Notes: generated by a model not told the origin, from the letters alone. A stretch of DNA of 54,688 nucleotides from Desulfarculaceae bacterium (GCA_021737645.1 JAIPDO010000022.1:1-54688), one strand, 5' to 3'. Shown: positions 23,702 to 32,886, counted from the stretch's first letter. A program made the numbers and translations.

Positions 23702-25302
23702 AGCAACACCACGCGGCCAAGTGGCTGGCTCTTTTGGGCCTGCTGGTCATGGCCTGCGGAGGACTTTTCTACGCGGTGAGTATCCGCCACGGCCAGTGGG
23801 GGCTCATCGGGGCCGGGGCCGGTCTGGCCATCGTGCTCCTGGCCGCCCTGGTGGCCCGGGACGCGGTAGCGACTTTTTGCGCCAAGCGCTCGGCCCGCCT
23901 GGGCCTGGGCAGCGGCGTGGCCATTTTGGCCGCGGTGGCCCTGGTTATGTTCCTGGGGGCCCTGGGCGCCCGGCACCATGTGCGCTGGGATCTCAGCCAG
24001 GGGGCGGCGCACACCCTCTCGCCCCAGACCATCAAGGTGCTGGGGGGGCTCAAGGAGCCGGTGAAGGCCTATGCCTTTTTCAAGGACACTCAGGCTGGGC
24101 GCCCCCAGGCCGAGGAAGAGCTTGAAAAATACGCCTATGCCAGCCGCCTGTTCACCTACCGCTTCGTGAACCCGGACCAGGAGCCCGGCCTGGCCAAGGC
24201 CATGAAGGTGCGCAACTACGGCACCGTGGTGCTGGTGGGCGGCGGGCGCGAAGAGCGGGTGCAGCTTCCCGAGGAGCAGGCGCTCACCAACGCCCTGATC
24301 CGCATGGGCAAAAAAGGCAAAAAGCGCATCTATTTCCTCACCGGCCACGGCGAACCCACCCTGGACGGAGTGGGCAAGGAGGACTTCACCGCCCTGCGCA
24401 AGGCCCTGGAGGGCATGAATTACGAGGTCAAGAGCCTGATGCTGGTCACCAGCAGCCAGGTCCCCCCGGACGCGGCGGTGGTGGTCATGGCCGGGCCCAA
24501 GAAGGCCATGCTGCCCCCGGAGATCGAGCGTCTTAACGCCTATTGGGACCAGGGCGGCAGCGTGCTGCTGCTGCTGGACCCCGGCTCCGACGGCGGGCTG
24601 GGTGATTGGCTGAAGGCCAAGGGTGTGGAGTTGGGCAACGACCTGGTGATCGACCAGGCCTCGCGCCTGGCCGGGCTCAGCCCCCTGGCCCCCCTGGCCA
24701 GTGAGTACGGCTTCCACGATATAACCAAGGCTTTGAGCGGAACCATTTGCTTTTTCCCCCAGGCCCGCTCGGTCTCCCTGGTCACCAACCTGCCCCAAGG
24801 CATCAAGGGCGAAGAGCTGATCAAGACCAGCCCGGACTCTTGGGCCACGGACTACGGCAGCTTCCTGAGTTGGTACAAGGCCCAGATGGACAAGCTCAAG
24901 CAAAACAAGGGCCGACAGGAGCCCATTGAGCTCAAGCCCAACAAGGGCGACCGCAAGGGGCCCATCAGCCTGGGCGCGGCGCTGAACAAACAGGCCCAAG
25001 CCGGCAAGGGCAAGAAGAGCGCGCCCGGCAGCTCCCGCCTGGTGGTCATCGGCGATGCCGATTTTGCCAACAACGAATTTTTGGATCTGGTGGGCAACCA
25101 CGACCTGGCGCTCAATAGCGTCTCCTGGCTGGCCGCCGACGACGACCTGGTCTCCATCCGGGCCAAGTCGCGCAAGAGCCAGCCCCTACTGCTCCAGCCG
25201 GTGCAGGAGCGCCTGATCTTCTGGATACCCATGGTGGTGTGGCCCTTGATTCTGGCCGTGGTGGGCATGGTGATCATCATTAGAAGGCGGCGGGGACGGT
25301 GA
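23698..25302 (+). CDS. GldG-like ABC transporter accessory protein
   Basis: The 534-residue protein has two N-terminal transmembrane helices (about 10-65), a third near 80-100, a large extracytoplasmic region and a C-terminal helix (about 505-525) ending in a basic IIRRRRGR tail. RWDLSQGAAHTLSPQTIKVL near 105 and the ITGHGEP-like IYFLTGHGEPTLDG near 210 are hallmarks of the GldG/ABC_transp_aux family. VVIGDADFANNEFLDLVGN near 450 matches the family C-terminus. ATG 23698, inside the preceding stop (ATGA) with GGTGGAAGG just upstream, is chosen over a GTG nine bases earlier. It probably forms the periplasmic part of the ABC complex. Confidence 0.85.
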   Translation: MKQHHAAKWLALLGLLVMACGGLFYAVSIRHGQWGLIGAGAGLAIVLLAALVARDAVATFCAKRSARLGLGSGVAILAAVALVMFLGALGARHHVRWDLSQGAAHTLSPQTIKVLGGLKEPVKAYAFFKDTQAGRPQAEEELEKYAYASRLFTYRFVNPDQEPGLAKAMKVRNYGTVVLVGGGREERVQLPEEQALTNALIRMGKKGKKRIYFLTGHGEPTLDGVGKEDFTALRKALEGMNYEVKSLMLVTSSQVPPDAAVVVMAGPKKAMLPPEIERLNAYWDQGGSVLLLLDPGSDGGLGDWLKAKGVELGNDLVIDQASRLAGLSPLAPLASEYGFHDITKALSGTICFFPQARSVSLVTNLPQGIKGEELIKTSPDSWATDYGSFLSWYKAQMDKLKQNKGRQEPIELKPNKGDRKGPISLGAALNKQAQAGKGKKSAPGSSRLVVIGDADFANNEFLDLVGNHDLALNSVSWLAADDDLVSIRAKSRKSQPLLLQPVQERLIFWIPMVVWPLILAVVGMVIIIRRRRGR

Positions 25303-26690
25303 ACGCGCGGCGAGTAACAATATGGCTGGTGTTCCTGGCCGTGGCCGTGGCCCTGTATTTCCTCAGCGGGGAAGTGGACCGCCGTTCCCAGGAGCACGAG
25401 CGCGAGGCCAACCGCATTGTCCAGTTGGATGACCCGCTCAACGTCCAGAGCCTGAGAGTAAGCGGAACCGAGGTGCCCAAGGCCATGGTCATCGAGCGGC
25501 GCGACAAAGAGCATCGCTGGGAGATGGTCAAGCCGGTGGTGTGCGCCGCCGACGGCATGCAGGTGGGCCAAATGCTCTCCACGGTGCTGGAGAGCCAGAT
25601 GGCTTCTCGCATCAGCGATCCCGGCGACCTCAAGCAGTTTGGGCTGGAGCCGCCGGCCTTCAAGCTGGTGCTCACCAGCCGGGGAGGCGGCAAGGCCGAG
25701 CTGCTGGTGGGCCACCTCAGCCCCACCAAGGAGTTCGCCTACGCCACCGCCCCTGGAGCCGACGAGGTGTGGCTGGTGCCCCCCTTGGTGCGCGGCGCAA
25801 TAAATCGCAGCCTGTTCGAGATGCGCGACAAGGCGGTCCTGGACTTCGTGGTCAGCGCGGTGAACAAGGTGGAGCTCAACACCGGAGGCCAGGTGATCAG
25901 GCTGGCGCGTGAAAAGGCCGGGGCCAAGCCGGTATGGCGCTTCGAGGGCGGAGGCGAAGCCGATCCCTCGGCGGTGGAAGACATGCTGTTCATGGTGCAT
26001 GGCATGATGGCCGTGGACATTTTGGACCAGGGCATCTACCCGGAGAAGATGGGCCTGACCAAACCGTCGGGCGGGGTGGTGCTGGAGTTGGAAGGCGGCG
26101 GTAAGAAGGGCCTTGTCATCGGCGGGAAGGTGACCGGCCGCGACGAGCGCTATGTGCGCCGCATGGACGGCGGCCCGGTGATGGTGGTCCAAAAGACCAG
26201 CCTGGAGCGCTTCGGGCAGATGAACCGCTTCAAGTTGAGCCAACGCCGCGTGTTCCGGATGGAGCGCGACGACGTGGTGGCGCTTAGCGTTGAGCGCGGC
26301 GGCCAGGCGATCGAGTTCGCCAAACAGGGCGGCCGGTGGGTGCGCACCCAGCCGCCGGGCGACGAAAAAAGCGGCGAAGCGGCCAGTCTGCTGGTATGGG
26401 ATTTAGTGAACCTGAAATGGATCAAGCTCCTGGGCACCACCGGCCTGGCCGGACTGGACAAACCCAGTATAGTGATTAAATTGACCATAAAGCCCCCCGC
26501 CACTCCCCAGGGACAGGCGGCCACGGTGACGGTCAAACAACTTGTTTTGGGGCAAGTGGACAAGGCCAGCGGCCTGCTCGGCGCCCAGATAAAAGGCGAC
26601 GACAGGGTTTTCGGCTTGGATGCCGGACTGCTCAAAGGCCTGCCCACCCTGCCCAAAAAAGATACCAAGGCCCCGGCGGGGCCCAAATAA
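25299..26690 (+). CDS. DUF4340 protein of the Gld-like ABC operon
   Basis: The 463-residue protein has one N-terminal membrane anchor (VTIWLVFLAVAVALYFLSG) and a long extracytoplasmic part. That part has repeated beta-rich segments such as DLKQFGLEPPAFKLVL and DQGIYPEKMGLTKPSG, each matching the DUF4340 pattern in which 'xxxGLxxP' precedes a beta hairpin. GTG 25299 overlaps the GldG-like stop as GTGA. It ends 13 bases before rpoZ with no visible terminator. Its co-occurrence with GldG-like ABC genes is a known pattern, and its function is unknown. Confidence 0.82.
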   Translation: MNARRVTIWLVFLAVAVALYFLSGEVDRRSQEHEREANRIVQLDDPLNVQSLRVSGTEVPKAMVIERRDKEHRWEMVKPVVCAADGMQVGQMLSTVLESQMASRISDPGDLKQFGLEPPAFKLVLTSRGGGKAELLVGHLSPTKEFAYATAPGADEVWLVPPLVRGAINRSLFEMRDKAVLDFVVSAVNKVELNTGGQVIRLAREKAGAKPVWRFEGGGEADPSAVEDMLFMVHGMMAVDILDQGIYPEKMGLTKPSGGVVLELEGGGKKGLVIGGKVTGRDERYVRRMDGGPVMVVQKTSLERFGQMNRFKLSQRRVFRMERDDVVALSVERGGQAIEFAKQGGRWVRTQPPGDEKSGEAASLLVWDLVNLKWIKLLGTTGLAGLDKPSIVIKLTIKPPATPQGQAATVTVKQLVLGQVDKASGLLGAQIKGDDRVFGLDAGLLKGLPTLPKKDTKAPAGPK

Positions 26691-26703
26691 AGGATAGGAA
26701 TTC

Positions 26704-27045
26704 ATGGCTCGAGTAACCGTGGAAGATTGCCTTAAGGAAGTGCCCAATCGCTTTTCGTTGGTGCACCTGACCTCAAAGAGAGTGCGTCAGCTCCGGGAGG
26801 GCGCTCCGCCCATGATCCCGGTGAAGAACAAGGAAGTGGTGGTGGCGCTGCGCGAGATCGCGGCGGGCTACGTCTATCCGGTGAGCGCCGCCGAGGCCGA
26901 GAAGGAACGCGCCGAGGCCGAGGCCAGAGAACGCGACCGCTTGGCCCAGGCCCAGATGGCCCTGGAAGCGGCGGCCCTGGCCGAAGAAGCCGAGGAAGAG
27001 ACCGAAGACACAAAAAAGGACGGGAAATCAAAAGACCAGTCCTAA
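26704..27045 (+). CDS. rpoZ: RNA polymerase omega subunit
   Basis: [29 protein letters not shown] is interrupted by no gaps relative to other omega N-termini, and [15 protein letters not shown] completes the core that clamps the beta-prime subunit. At 113 residues it is longer than typical omega (70-90). The extra ~45 residues are a charged Glu/Ala/Lys-rich helix that is probably disordered or coiled. Ribosome site GGATAGGA lies nine bases before ATG 26704. The stop lies in a short CTAAG/CTTAG inverted repeat before dnaJ. Confidence 0.93.
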   Translation: MARVTVEDCLKEVPNRFSLVHLTSKRVRQLREGAPPMIPVKNKEVVVALREIAAGYVYPVSAAEAEKERAEAEARERDRLAQAQMALEAAALAEEAEEETEDTKKDGKSKDQS

Positions 27046-27068
27046 GACTGCCTTAGATTTGTTCAGCC

Positions 27069-28208
27069 ATGATTAAACGCTGCTATTACGAGACTTTGGA
27101 AGTCGAGCGGACGGCCGACCACGAGACGATCAAGAAGGCCTACCGCCGCATGGCCCTGCAGTATCACCCGGACCGCAATCCGGACGATGCCGAGGCAGAG
27201 GATCGCTTCAAGGAGGCCGCCGAGGCCTATGAAGTGTTGCGCGACCCGGAAAAGCGCCAGCTATACGACACCTATGGCCACGATGGGCTCAAAAACACCG
27301 GGTTCCAGGGCTTCAACGGCATGGGCGACATCTTCGGCGCCTTTGGCGACATCTTCGAGGGCCTTTTCAACGGCTTTGGAGGGGGCTCCTCCGCCCGGCC
27401 CGGCGGCCCGCGTCCGGGGCGCGACCTGCGCTACGACCTGAAACTGACCCTGGAGCAGATCGCCACCGGCCACAACGAGACCATCAACATTCAGCGCGAG
27501 GCCGCCTGCCCCGAGTGCAACGGCACCGGACAGGCCGGCGGCGAGGAGCCGGTGGTGTGCCAGGTCTGCGGCGGCCAGGGCCAGGTGGCCCGGGCCCAGG
27601 GCCTGTTCCGGGTGGTCACCACCTGCCCCCAGTGCCGCGGCGAGGGCCGGGTGGTCACCAACCCCTGCGACAATTGCCGGGGCCGGGGCCGGGTGCGCGA
27701 GGTAAAAGAACTCAGCGTGCAGATCCCGGCGGGCATCGCCCACGGCCAGCGGTTGCGCATGCGCGCCGAGGGCGAGGGCGGCTACTCCGGTGGCGAGCCC
27801 GGCGACCTATACGTGGTGATCCACGAGGCCCAGCACAAGGTCTTCGAGCGCCAGGGCAAGGACCTGTACCGCCGCCTGGAGGTGAGCATGTTCCAGGCCG
27901 CCCTGGGCCAGGAAGTGGCCGTGGAAAGCCTGGTGGACGGCCCCCAGCCCATGAGCATCCCCTCCGGGTCCGACAGCGGAGAGGTGGTTCGGGTAAAAGG
28001 CATGGGTCTACCGGGGCTGAGGGGCGACCGCCGGGGCGACATGTACGTGCAGCTACTGGTGCGCACCCCCCGCAAGCTGAACAAGCGTCAACGCGAACTC
28101 ATGGAAGAGCTGGCCGCCCTGGGCGACGCCGATGCCGCTCCCGCCCCGGAAGAAGAAGCGGCGCCCAAATCCCGCAAGAAAAAGAAGCGGGGCCTTTTCT
28201 CTAAATAG
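27069..28208 (+). CDS. dnaJ: chaperone DnaJ
   Basis: The 379-residue type I J-protein has the J domain with YHPDRNP near residue 35 (HPD stimulates DnaK ATPase), then a Gly/Phe-rich linker to about 120. Four CxxCxGxG zinc repeats follow ([32 protein letters not shown], residues ~150-215), then the two C-terminal substrate-binding beta domains. A basic tail ([11 protein letters not shown]) ends it. It hands unfolded proteins to DnaK in the cytoplasm. dnaK and grpE are not in the window. No clear ribosome site precedes ATG 27069, which is 23 bases from rpoZ; the two are probably co-transcribed with moaC. Confidence 0.97.
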   Translation: MIKRCYYETLEVERTADHETIKKAYRRMALQYHPDRNPDDAEAEDRFKEAAEAYEVLRDPEKRQLYDTYGHDGLKNTGFQGFNGMGDIFGAFGDIFEGLFNGFGGGSSARPGGPRPGRDLRYDLKLTLEQIATGHNETINIQREAACPECNGTGQAGGEEPVVCQVCGGQGQVARAQGLFRVVTTCPQCRGEGRVVTNPCDNCRGRGRVREVKELSVQIPAGIAHGQRLRMRAEGEGGYSGGEPGDLYVVIHEAQHKVFERQGKDLYRRLEVSMFQAALGQEVAVESLVDGPQPMSIPSGSDSGEVVRVKGMGLPGLRGDRRGDMYVQLLVRTPRKLNKRQRELMEELAALGDADAAPAPEEEAAPKSRKKKKRGLFSK

Positions 28209-28217
28209 GAGATTCCG

Positions 28218-28688
28218 GTGAAGCTTAGCCACCTGGATGACAAGGGCGCGGCCCGCATGGTGGACGTGGGCCACAAACCACCCACCCAGCGCCGGGCCAT
28301 CGCCAGGGCCCGGGTACAGCTTTCCCCGGCAACGGTGGACCTGCTGGTTTCCGGCGGCCTGCCCAAGGGCGACGCCCTGGCCGTGGCCAGGGTGGCGGGC
28401 ATAATGGCCGCCAAGCAGACGCCGGCGCTCATTCCTCTGTGCCATCCCCTGCCGCTGAGCTCGGTGAGCGTCGAGCTCACCCCCAAAGACGACGGGGTGC
28501 TCATCGAGGCCACCGCCTCCACCACCGCTCCCACCGGGGTGGAGATGGAGGCCATGACCGCAGCCTCGGTGGCCGCCCTGGCGCTCTACGATATGATCAA
28601 GGGCGTGGAGCGCGGGGCGCGCATAACCGGGGTGTGGCTGGTGATGAAAGAAGGCGGGGCCAGCGGCCAATGGAGCCGGGAAGATTAG
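28218..28688 (+). CDS. moaC: cyclic pyranopterin monophosphate synthase MoaC
   Basis: The 156-residue protein matches MoaC end to end: MVDVGHKPPTQRRAIARA, the IPLCHPLPL box, TAPTGVEMEAMTAASVAALALYDM split over residues ~110-135, and GVWLVMKEGG. MoaC works with MoaA to convert GTP to cyclic pyranopterin monophosphate, the first step of molybdopterin synthesis. The cofactor is needed by molybdenum or tungsten enzymes such as formate dehydrogenase, common in anaerobes. GTG 28218 follows TAGGAG by six bases. No other moa genes are near. The link to dnaJ (nine-base gap) looks like read-through transcription. Confidence 0.96.
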   Translation: MKLSHLDDKGAARMVDVGHKPPTQRRAIARARVQLSPATVDLLVSGGLPKGDALAVARVAGIMAAKQTPALIPLCHPLPLSSVSVELTPKDDGVLIEATASTTAPTGVEMEAMTAASVAALALYDMIKGVERGARITGVWLVMKEGGASGQWSRED

Positions 28689-28700
28689 GCGCCACGCCTC

Positions 28701-28729
28701 TTTACACGCGGCGGCGGGCATGCTAGATT
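28701..28729 (+). promoter_or_regulatory. candidate extended -10 promoter of the dksA-like gene
   Basis: TTTACA (28701-28706), 17 bases, then TAGATT (28724-28729) preceded by TGC, the extended -10 element. It lies 44 bases before ATG 28773 and is among the better promoter matches in the window. Confidence 0.55.
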
Positions 28730-28772
28730 TATCCGCTATCTTAGGTGGCCCATCAGCTACGGAGAGCGAAGC

Positions 28773-29135
28773 ATGAACGAAAAGAAGCTCGAGTTCTTCC
28801 GCAAGCTTTTGAACGAAAAGCTCGACGAGCTTGGCAAGGAAGCCGAGCGCACCGTGGCGGGCATGACCGATAGCAAAGAAAATTTTCCCGACCCCACCGA
28901 TCGGGCGGCCATGGAGTCGGATCGCAATTTCTTGCTGCGCATCCGCGACCGGGAGCGCAAACTCATCAGCAAGATCCGCGAGGCCCTGGACCGTATAGAC
29001 GACGGCTCCTTCGGCATCTGCGAGTCCTGCGGCGAGGACATCAGCGAAAAGCGCCTCAAGGCGCGCCCGGTCACCACCCTGTGTATAGATTGCAAAAAAA
29101 AGCAAGAGGCCAACGAACGGGCCCGCGGTCTCTGA
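28773..29135 (+). CDS. dksA: DksA/TraR family zinc-finger transcription factor
   Basis: The 120-residue protein has two long helices forming a coiled coil with the acidic tip DPTDRAAMESD near residue 40. A four-cysteine zinc finger follows (CESC near 83 and CIDC near 104, GICESCGEDISEKRLKA between). DksA inserts the coiled coil into the RNA polymerase secondary channel and works with ppGpp to adjust rRNA and ribosomal protein transcription. The DxxDxA tip motif supports true DksA activity. GGAGAG lies upstream of ATG 28773. Downstream is a repeat-rich gap. Confidence 0.9.
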   Translation: MNEKKLEFFRKLLNEKLDELGKEAERTVAGMTDSKENFPDPTDRAAMESDRNFLLRIRDRERKLISKIREALDRIDDGSFGICESCGEDISEKRLKARPVTTLCIDCKKKQEANERARGL

Positions 29136-29197
29136 TTTTTTTGCCCTCCCTCCCCGCCCGCCGGGGTACTTGTTCAGCCACGCGGGGGCGGAGCCTA

Positions 29198-29445
29198 CCC
29201 GGACATTTCATGAAGGCCGGGCAAAAACAAGTTAGAATAAATGCGGTCCTTATGAAAACTGCTTCCGCACCATCGGGGGGCAGCGTGTACCCAGTTCCGG
29301 CACAGCCAGCCCCCGGCAGACAAGGCGACCGGGAAGCGAGGGCCGCAGGCGTAGCCAAGGCTACGTCGAGGTCCGAGCGCCGTCGGCAAAGCAGAATGTC
29401 GTGGGCTGGCGCAGCCGGAGGCGCGGGCTTCATGAAATATCCGGG
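29198..29445. mobile_element. MITE-like element with 18 bp terminal inverted repeats
   Basis: CCCGGACATTTCATGAAG (29198-29215) and CTTCATGAAATATCCGGG (29428-29445) are inverted copies with 17 of 18 matches, enclosing 212 bases with no credible gene. The 317-base gap between dksA and the polysaccharide cluster is almost entirely this element. One copy of the ~120 bp dyad repeat lies inside. TA occurs just outside each end, as left by some IS630-type transposons, but no target duplication longer than that is visible. The right end is seven bases before the next start codon, which lacks a ribosome site. Confidence 0.5.
29297..29418 (+). repeat. interspersed ~120 bp dyad repeat, copy 3
   Basis: It shows the blocks CCGGCACAGCCAGC, GACAAGGCGACCGG, the central hairpin GGCGTAGCC/GGCTACGTC, GAGGTCCGAGCG, a diverged GTCGGCAAAGCAGAATG and the end GGCTGGCGCAGCCGG. 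It is nearly identical to copy 2 through the centre. It lies 161 bases after the dksA stop inside the MITE-like element. Confidence 0.78.
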
Positions 29446-29452
29446 CTAAGCG

Positions 29453-30850
29453 ATGTTCCAACAACGGCTCAAGTTTTTCCGTTCCATTCTCTACCTGGGC
29501 GACTTGGCCTTGGTGGGTTTGGCGTGGTTTGGCGCCTATTTCCTACGCTTTTATCTGCCCATCCTGCCGGTGACCAAGGGCATACCGCCACTTAGCCTGT
29601 ACATCATGCTCTTTTTGCTGGTGCTGGCCGACTTCGCGGTGGTGCTGCCCCTTAGCGGTCTTTACCGCCGCCCCTGGGCAGGCACCGGACATGCCCTGTG
29701 GCCGGTTTTGCGTGGGGTGCTCATCGGGGTGGTGGTGGCCATCACCCTCACCTGGTTCCTCAGGCCCTACGACTTCAGCCGCCTGGTTTTCCTGCACTTT
29801 TTCGTGCTACTCAGCCTGGGGCTGTTGCTCTTTCGCCCGGTGTTGCGCCATTATTGGCGCTGTGCCTACCCTGAAAACGCCGGGGAACGGGTGCTCATCG
29901 TGGGGGCGGCGGAGCTGGCGGCGCAGGTGGCGGCCAACATCAAGAAAAACCCGGTCTTGGGCCTGAGCTTGGTGGGTTTCCTCTCCCGGCACCAGGAAAA
30001 GGTGGGCAGCCAGGTGGCCGGGCTCACCGTGCTGGGCTCTTTTTCCCAGGTGGCCGACATCGTGGCCCAGCAGCACATCCAGGTGGTGATCATCGCCCTG
30101 CCGCTGGGCGCCCACGAAAGCCTGCCGGAGATTCTGGAAGGCCTGTCCGAGGAGCTGGTGGACGTGCGCATCGTGCCGGACCTGTACCGCTTCATGAGCC
30201 TGGGCAGCACGGTGGAGTCGTTTGAGGGCATGCCCATCATCGGCCTCAGGGGCAGCCGCCTGGAGGGCTGGCCCAGGGTGCTCAAGCGGGTCATCGATGT
30301 GATGGGTTCGCTGCTTTTCGTTTTGATTTTCAGCCCCTTGATGTCCTTGATCGCCATCGGGGTAAAGCTCTCATCCCCCGGCCCTGCGCTCTACCGCCAA
30401 AAGCGCATGGGCCTGGACGGGGTTGAGTTCGAGATGTATAAGTTTCGCACCATGCGGGTGGGGGCCGAGGCCGAGACCGGCCCGGTGTGGGCCAAGCCCG
30501 ACGATCCCCGCCGCACCCGCCTGGGGGCCATCCTGCGCCGCACCAGCCTGGACGAGCTGCCCCAGTTCTTCAACGTCTTGAGCGGCGAGATGAGCCTGGT
30601 GGGCCCCCGGCCCGAGCGCCCCGAGCTTATCACCCAGTTCCGCAGCCAGATCCCCGGCTACATGCTCCGGCACATGGTCAAGGCCGGCATCACCGGCTGG
30701 GCCCAGATAAACGGCTGGCGGGGCAACACCGACCTGACCAAACGCATAGAGCACGACCTGTACTATATTGAGAACTGGTCGCTGCTTTTTGACATCAAGA
30801 TTATCCTGCTCACCCCCTTCCGGGGGCTGATCAATCCCCACGCCTACTAG
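29453..30850 (+). CDS. polyprenyl glycosylphosphotransferase (undecaprenyl-phosphate sugar-1-phosphate transferase)
   Basis: The 465-residue protein has four N-terminal membrane helices (about 10-135), a nucleotide-fold domain (VLIVGAAELAAQVAANI near 148) and a fifth helix near 285. The C-terminal bacterial sugar transferase domain has YRQKRMGLDG, YKFRTM, LDELPQFFNVLSGEMSLVG-PRPERPEL and GWAQINGWRG. This is the WbaP/WcaJ architecture, which loads the first sugar phosphate onto undecaprenyl phosphate at the inner membrane. The sugar (glucose, galactose or other) is not predictable. It is the first gene of the surface polysaccharide cluster. The start ATG 29453 has no ribosome site, perhaps because of the adjacent element. 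Confidence 0.9.
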   Translation: MFQQRLKFFRSILYLGDLALVGLAWFGAYFLRFYLPILPVTKGIPPLSLYIMLFLLVLADFAVVLPLSGLYRRPWAGTGHALWPVLRGVLIGVVVAITLTWFLRPYDFSRLVFLHFFVLLSLGLLLFRPVLRHYWRCAYPENAGERVLIVGAAELAAQVAANIKKNPVLGLSLVGFLSRHQEKVGSQVAGLTVLGSFSQVADIVAQQHIQVVIIALPLGAHESLPEILEGLSEELVDVRIVPDLYRFMSLGSTVESFEGMPIIGLRGSRLEGWPRVLKRVIDVMGSLLFVLIFSPLMSLIAIGVKLSSPGPALYRQKRMGLDGVEFEMYKFRTMRVGAEAETGPVWAKPDDPRRTRLGAILRRTSLDELPQFFNVLSGEMSLVGPRPERPELITQFRSQIPGYMLRHMVKAGITGWAQINGWRGNTDLTKRIEHDLYYIENWSLLFDIKIILLTPFRGLINPHAY

Positions 30851-30859
30851 GAAGGGCCT

Positions 30860-31642
30860 GTGAGCATCACCGAACATCTCGCCGAACTGGCCCGCCACCG
30901 CGCCCTGTTGTGGGCCCTGGTGGGCCGCGAGCTAAAGGGCCGCTACCGGGGCTCCCTGTTCGGTTTCTTGTGGACCTTCCTGAACCCCCTGATGCTCCTG
31001 GGGGTGTACGCCCTGGTGTTCTCGGTGTACTTCCGCATCGATATGGCCCACTACGCGGTGTTCATGTTCACCGGCCTCTTGCCCTGGGTGTTTTTCTCCA
31101 GCAGCATAAACGAAGGTGCCGGGGCCATCACCGAAGGCGGCAGCCTGGTCACCAAAGTCATGTTCCCCTTGCAGGTGCTGCCCGCGGTCAAGGTGATGGC
31201 CAACTTCGTCAACTACCTGCTCAGCCTACCTATTCTCTTCGCCTTTTTCCTGGCCGACGGCGTGGCCTTCACCTGGTGCATAATCGCCTTCGTGGCGGTG
31301 GCGGCGGTGCATATCCTGTTCACCTACTCCCTGGTGCTTTTGTTGTCGGCGGCCAACGTTTTCCTGCGCGACACCAAGCATGTGGTGGGCAACCTCCTTA
31401 CCTTGTGGTTCTTTTTGACTCCCATCCTCTACCCCCTGACCCAGATACCCGAGGGCTTCCGCTTCCTGGTTAAGTTCAACCCGGCGGCGGTGATAACCCT
31501 GGCTTATCACGATCTGTTCTTCTGGGGGCGGTGGCCCGCCTGGGGACCGCTGGCCGGGGTAGCCGGGCTAAGCCTGGTTCTGTTGGTGGTGGCCGTGGTA
31601 GTCTTCGAGCACTACAAGGAGTACTTCGCCGAGAAGATATGA
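30860..31642 (+). CDS. wzm: O-antigen/polysaccharide ABC exporter permease, Wzm-like
   Basis: The 260-residue permease has six membrane helices and the family signatures LLWALVGRELKGRYRGSLFG near residue 15, FLWTFLNPLMLLGVYALVFS near 38 and the C-terminal NPAAVITLAYHDLFFWGRWP. It forms the channel that moves undecaprenyl-linked glycan across the inner membrane. GTG 30860 is used, with AGGAAGGG four bases upstream. Its stop overlaps the ATPase start (ATGA), the usual Wzm-Wzt coupling. Confidence 0.9.
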   Translation: MSITEHLAELARHRALLWALVGRELKGRYRGSLFGFLWTFLNPLMLLGVYALVFSVYFRIDMAHYAVFMFTGLLPWVFFSSSINEGAGAITEGGSLVTKVMFPLQVLPAVKVMANFVNYLLSLPILFAFFLADGVAFTWCIIAFVAVAAVHILFTYSLVLLLSAANVFLRDTKHVVGNLLTLWFFLTPILYPLTQIPEGFRFLVKFNPAAVITLAYHDLFFWGRWPAWGPLAGVAGLSLVLLVVAVVVFEHYKEYFAEKI

Positions 31643-32886
31643 GCACGGCCACGGCCATAGAGATCGCGGGACTGGTAAAGCGCTTTCGCCGCGAGATGCT
31701 CAGGCGCGACTACACCACCTGGAAGTCGCTCTTGCTGCGTCCCTTTAAACGTCGCACCGATGCCGACTACCTCACCGTTTTGGACGGGGTGGACCTGAGC
31801 ATCGAGCCGGGGCGCACCATCGCCATCATCGGGCAAAACGGCTCAGGCAAGTCCACCCTGCTCAAGATACTGGCCGGCATCTACAAGGCCGACCAGGGCA
31901 CGGTGACGGTAAAGGGCCGGGTGAGCAGCCTCATCGAGCTGGGGGCGGGCTTCCACCCCGAGTTCAGCGGCCGGGAAAACATCTACCTAAACGGCACCAT
32001 CCTGGGCCTGAGCAAGAAAGAGATCGCCGCCCGCTTCGACGAGATCGTGGCCTACTCGGGCCTGGGCGATTTCATCGAGGCCCCGGTCAGGACCTACAGC
32101 TCGGGCATGTACGTGCGTCTGGGCTTCGCCGTGGCGGTAAACGTGGACCCGGACGTGCTGCTGGTGGACGAAGTGCTGGCCGTGGGCGACGAGGCGTTCG
32201 CCCACAAGTGCGAGACCAAGCTCAACCAGTTCAAGGCGGCGGGCAAGACCATCGTTCTGGTCAGCCACGACCTTATCTCGGTGAAAAAATTCGCCGACGA
32301 GGTGGTGTGGCTGGACGGCGGCAAGGTGGCCGCCCGGGGCGAAGCGGCCCAGGTCATCGACATCTACCGCCAGGGGGTGGCCCGGCGCGAGGACGAGACC
32401 GGCCGGGCCCAGGCCGAGGCCAGGGTGGCCGAGCTGGCCGCCGCCCGGCGCTGGGGCCAGGGCGAGGTGGAGATCACCGGGGTGCGCCTGCTGGACCAGG
32501 CGGGCCAGGCCCACGCGGTGTTCACCAGCGGTATGCCCATGAACCTCGAGATGGATTACCTGATGCGCCAGCCGGTGGACGACCTGGTGTTCGGGGTGGC
32601 CATCAACAACAGCGCCGGGGTGCTGTGCTACGGCAGCAACACGGCCATAGACCAGGCCGAGTTGGGCCAGGCCCCGCCCCAGGGCACGGTGCGCTTCGCG
32701 GTGCAGCGCCTGGACCTGGTGCCCGGCACCTACACCGTGGACGTGGCCGCCCACGCCGGGGACGGCCGGGCCTACGACTATCTCACCCAGGTGGCCTCCC
32801 TGTCGGTGCGGGGCGGTCCCCGCGACGAGGGCATCTGGCGGCCGCCCCATACCTGGAGCCTGAGAGCACGGGAAGACAAGGCATGA
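31639..32886 (+). CDS. wzt: polysaccharide ABC exporter ATPase with C-terminal glycan-binding domain, Wzt-like
   Basis: The 415-residue protein starts at ATG 31639 inside the wzm stop. The nucleotide-binding domain (1-240) has GQNGSGKST at 65-73, SSLIELGAGFHPEFSGREN (Wzt family box), signature YSSGMYVRLGF and DVLLVDEVLAVGD. Residues ~275-410 form a Wzt_C-type beta-sandwich (MNLEMDYLM, DDLVFGVAINN, LVPGTYTVDVAAH). In E. coli O9a this domain recognises the methyl-phosphate cap at the end of the glycan and licenses export. The adjacent methyltransferase supplies a plausible cap here; that pairing is inference. Confidence 0.9.
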   Translation: MSTATAIEIAGLVKRFRREMLRRDYTTWKSLLLRPFKRRTDADYLTVLDGVDLSIEPGRTIAIIGQNGSGKSTLLKILAGIYKADQGTVTVKGRVSSLIELGAGFHPEFSGRENIYLNGTILGLSKKEIAARFDEIVAYSGLGDFIEAPVRTYSSGMYVRLGFAVAVNVDPDVLLVDEVLAVGDEAFAHKCETKLNQFKAAGKTIVLVSHDLISVKKFADEVVWLDGGKVAARGEAAQVIDIYRQGVARREDETGRAQAEARVAELAAARRWGQGEVEITGVRLLDQAGQAHAVFTSGMPMNLEMDYLMRQPVDDLVFGVAINNSAGVLCYGSNTAIDQAELGQAPPQGTVRFAVQRLDLVPGTYTVDVAAHAGDGRAYDYLTQVASLSVRGGPRDEGIWRPPHTWSLRAREDKA

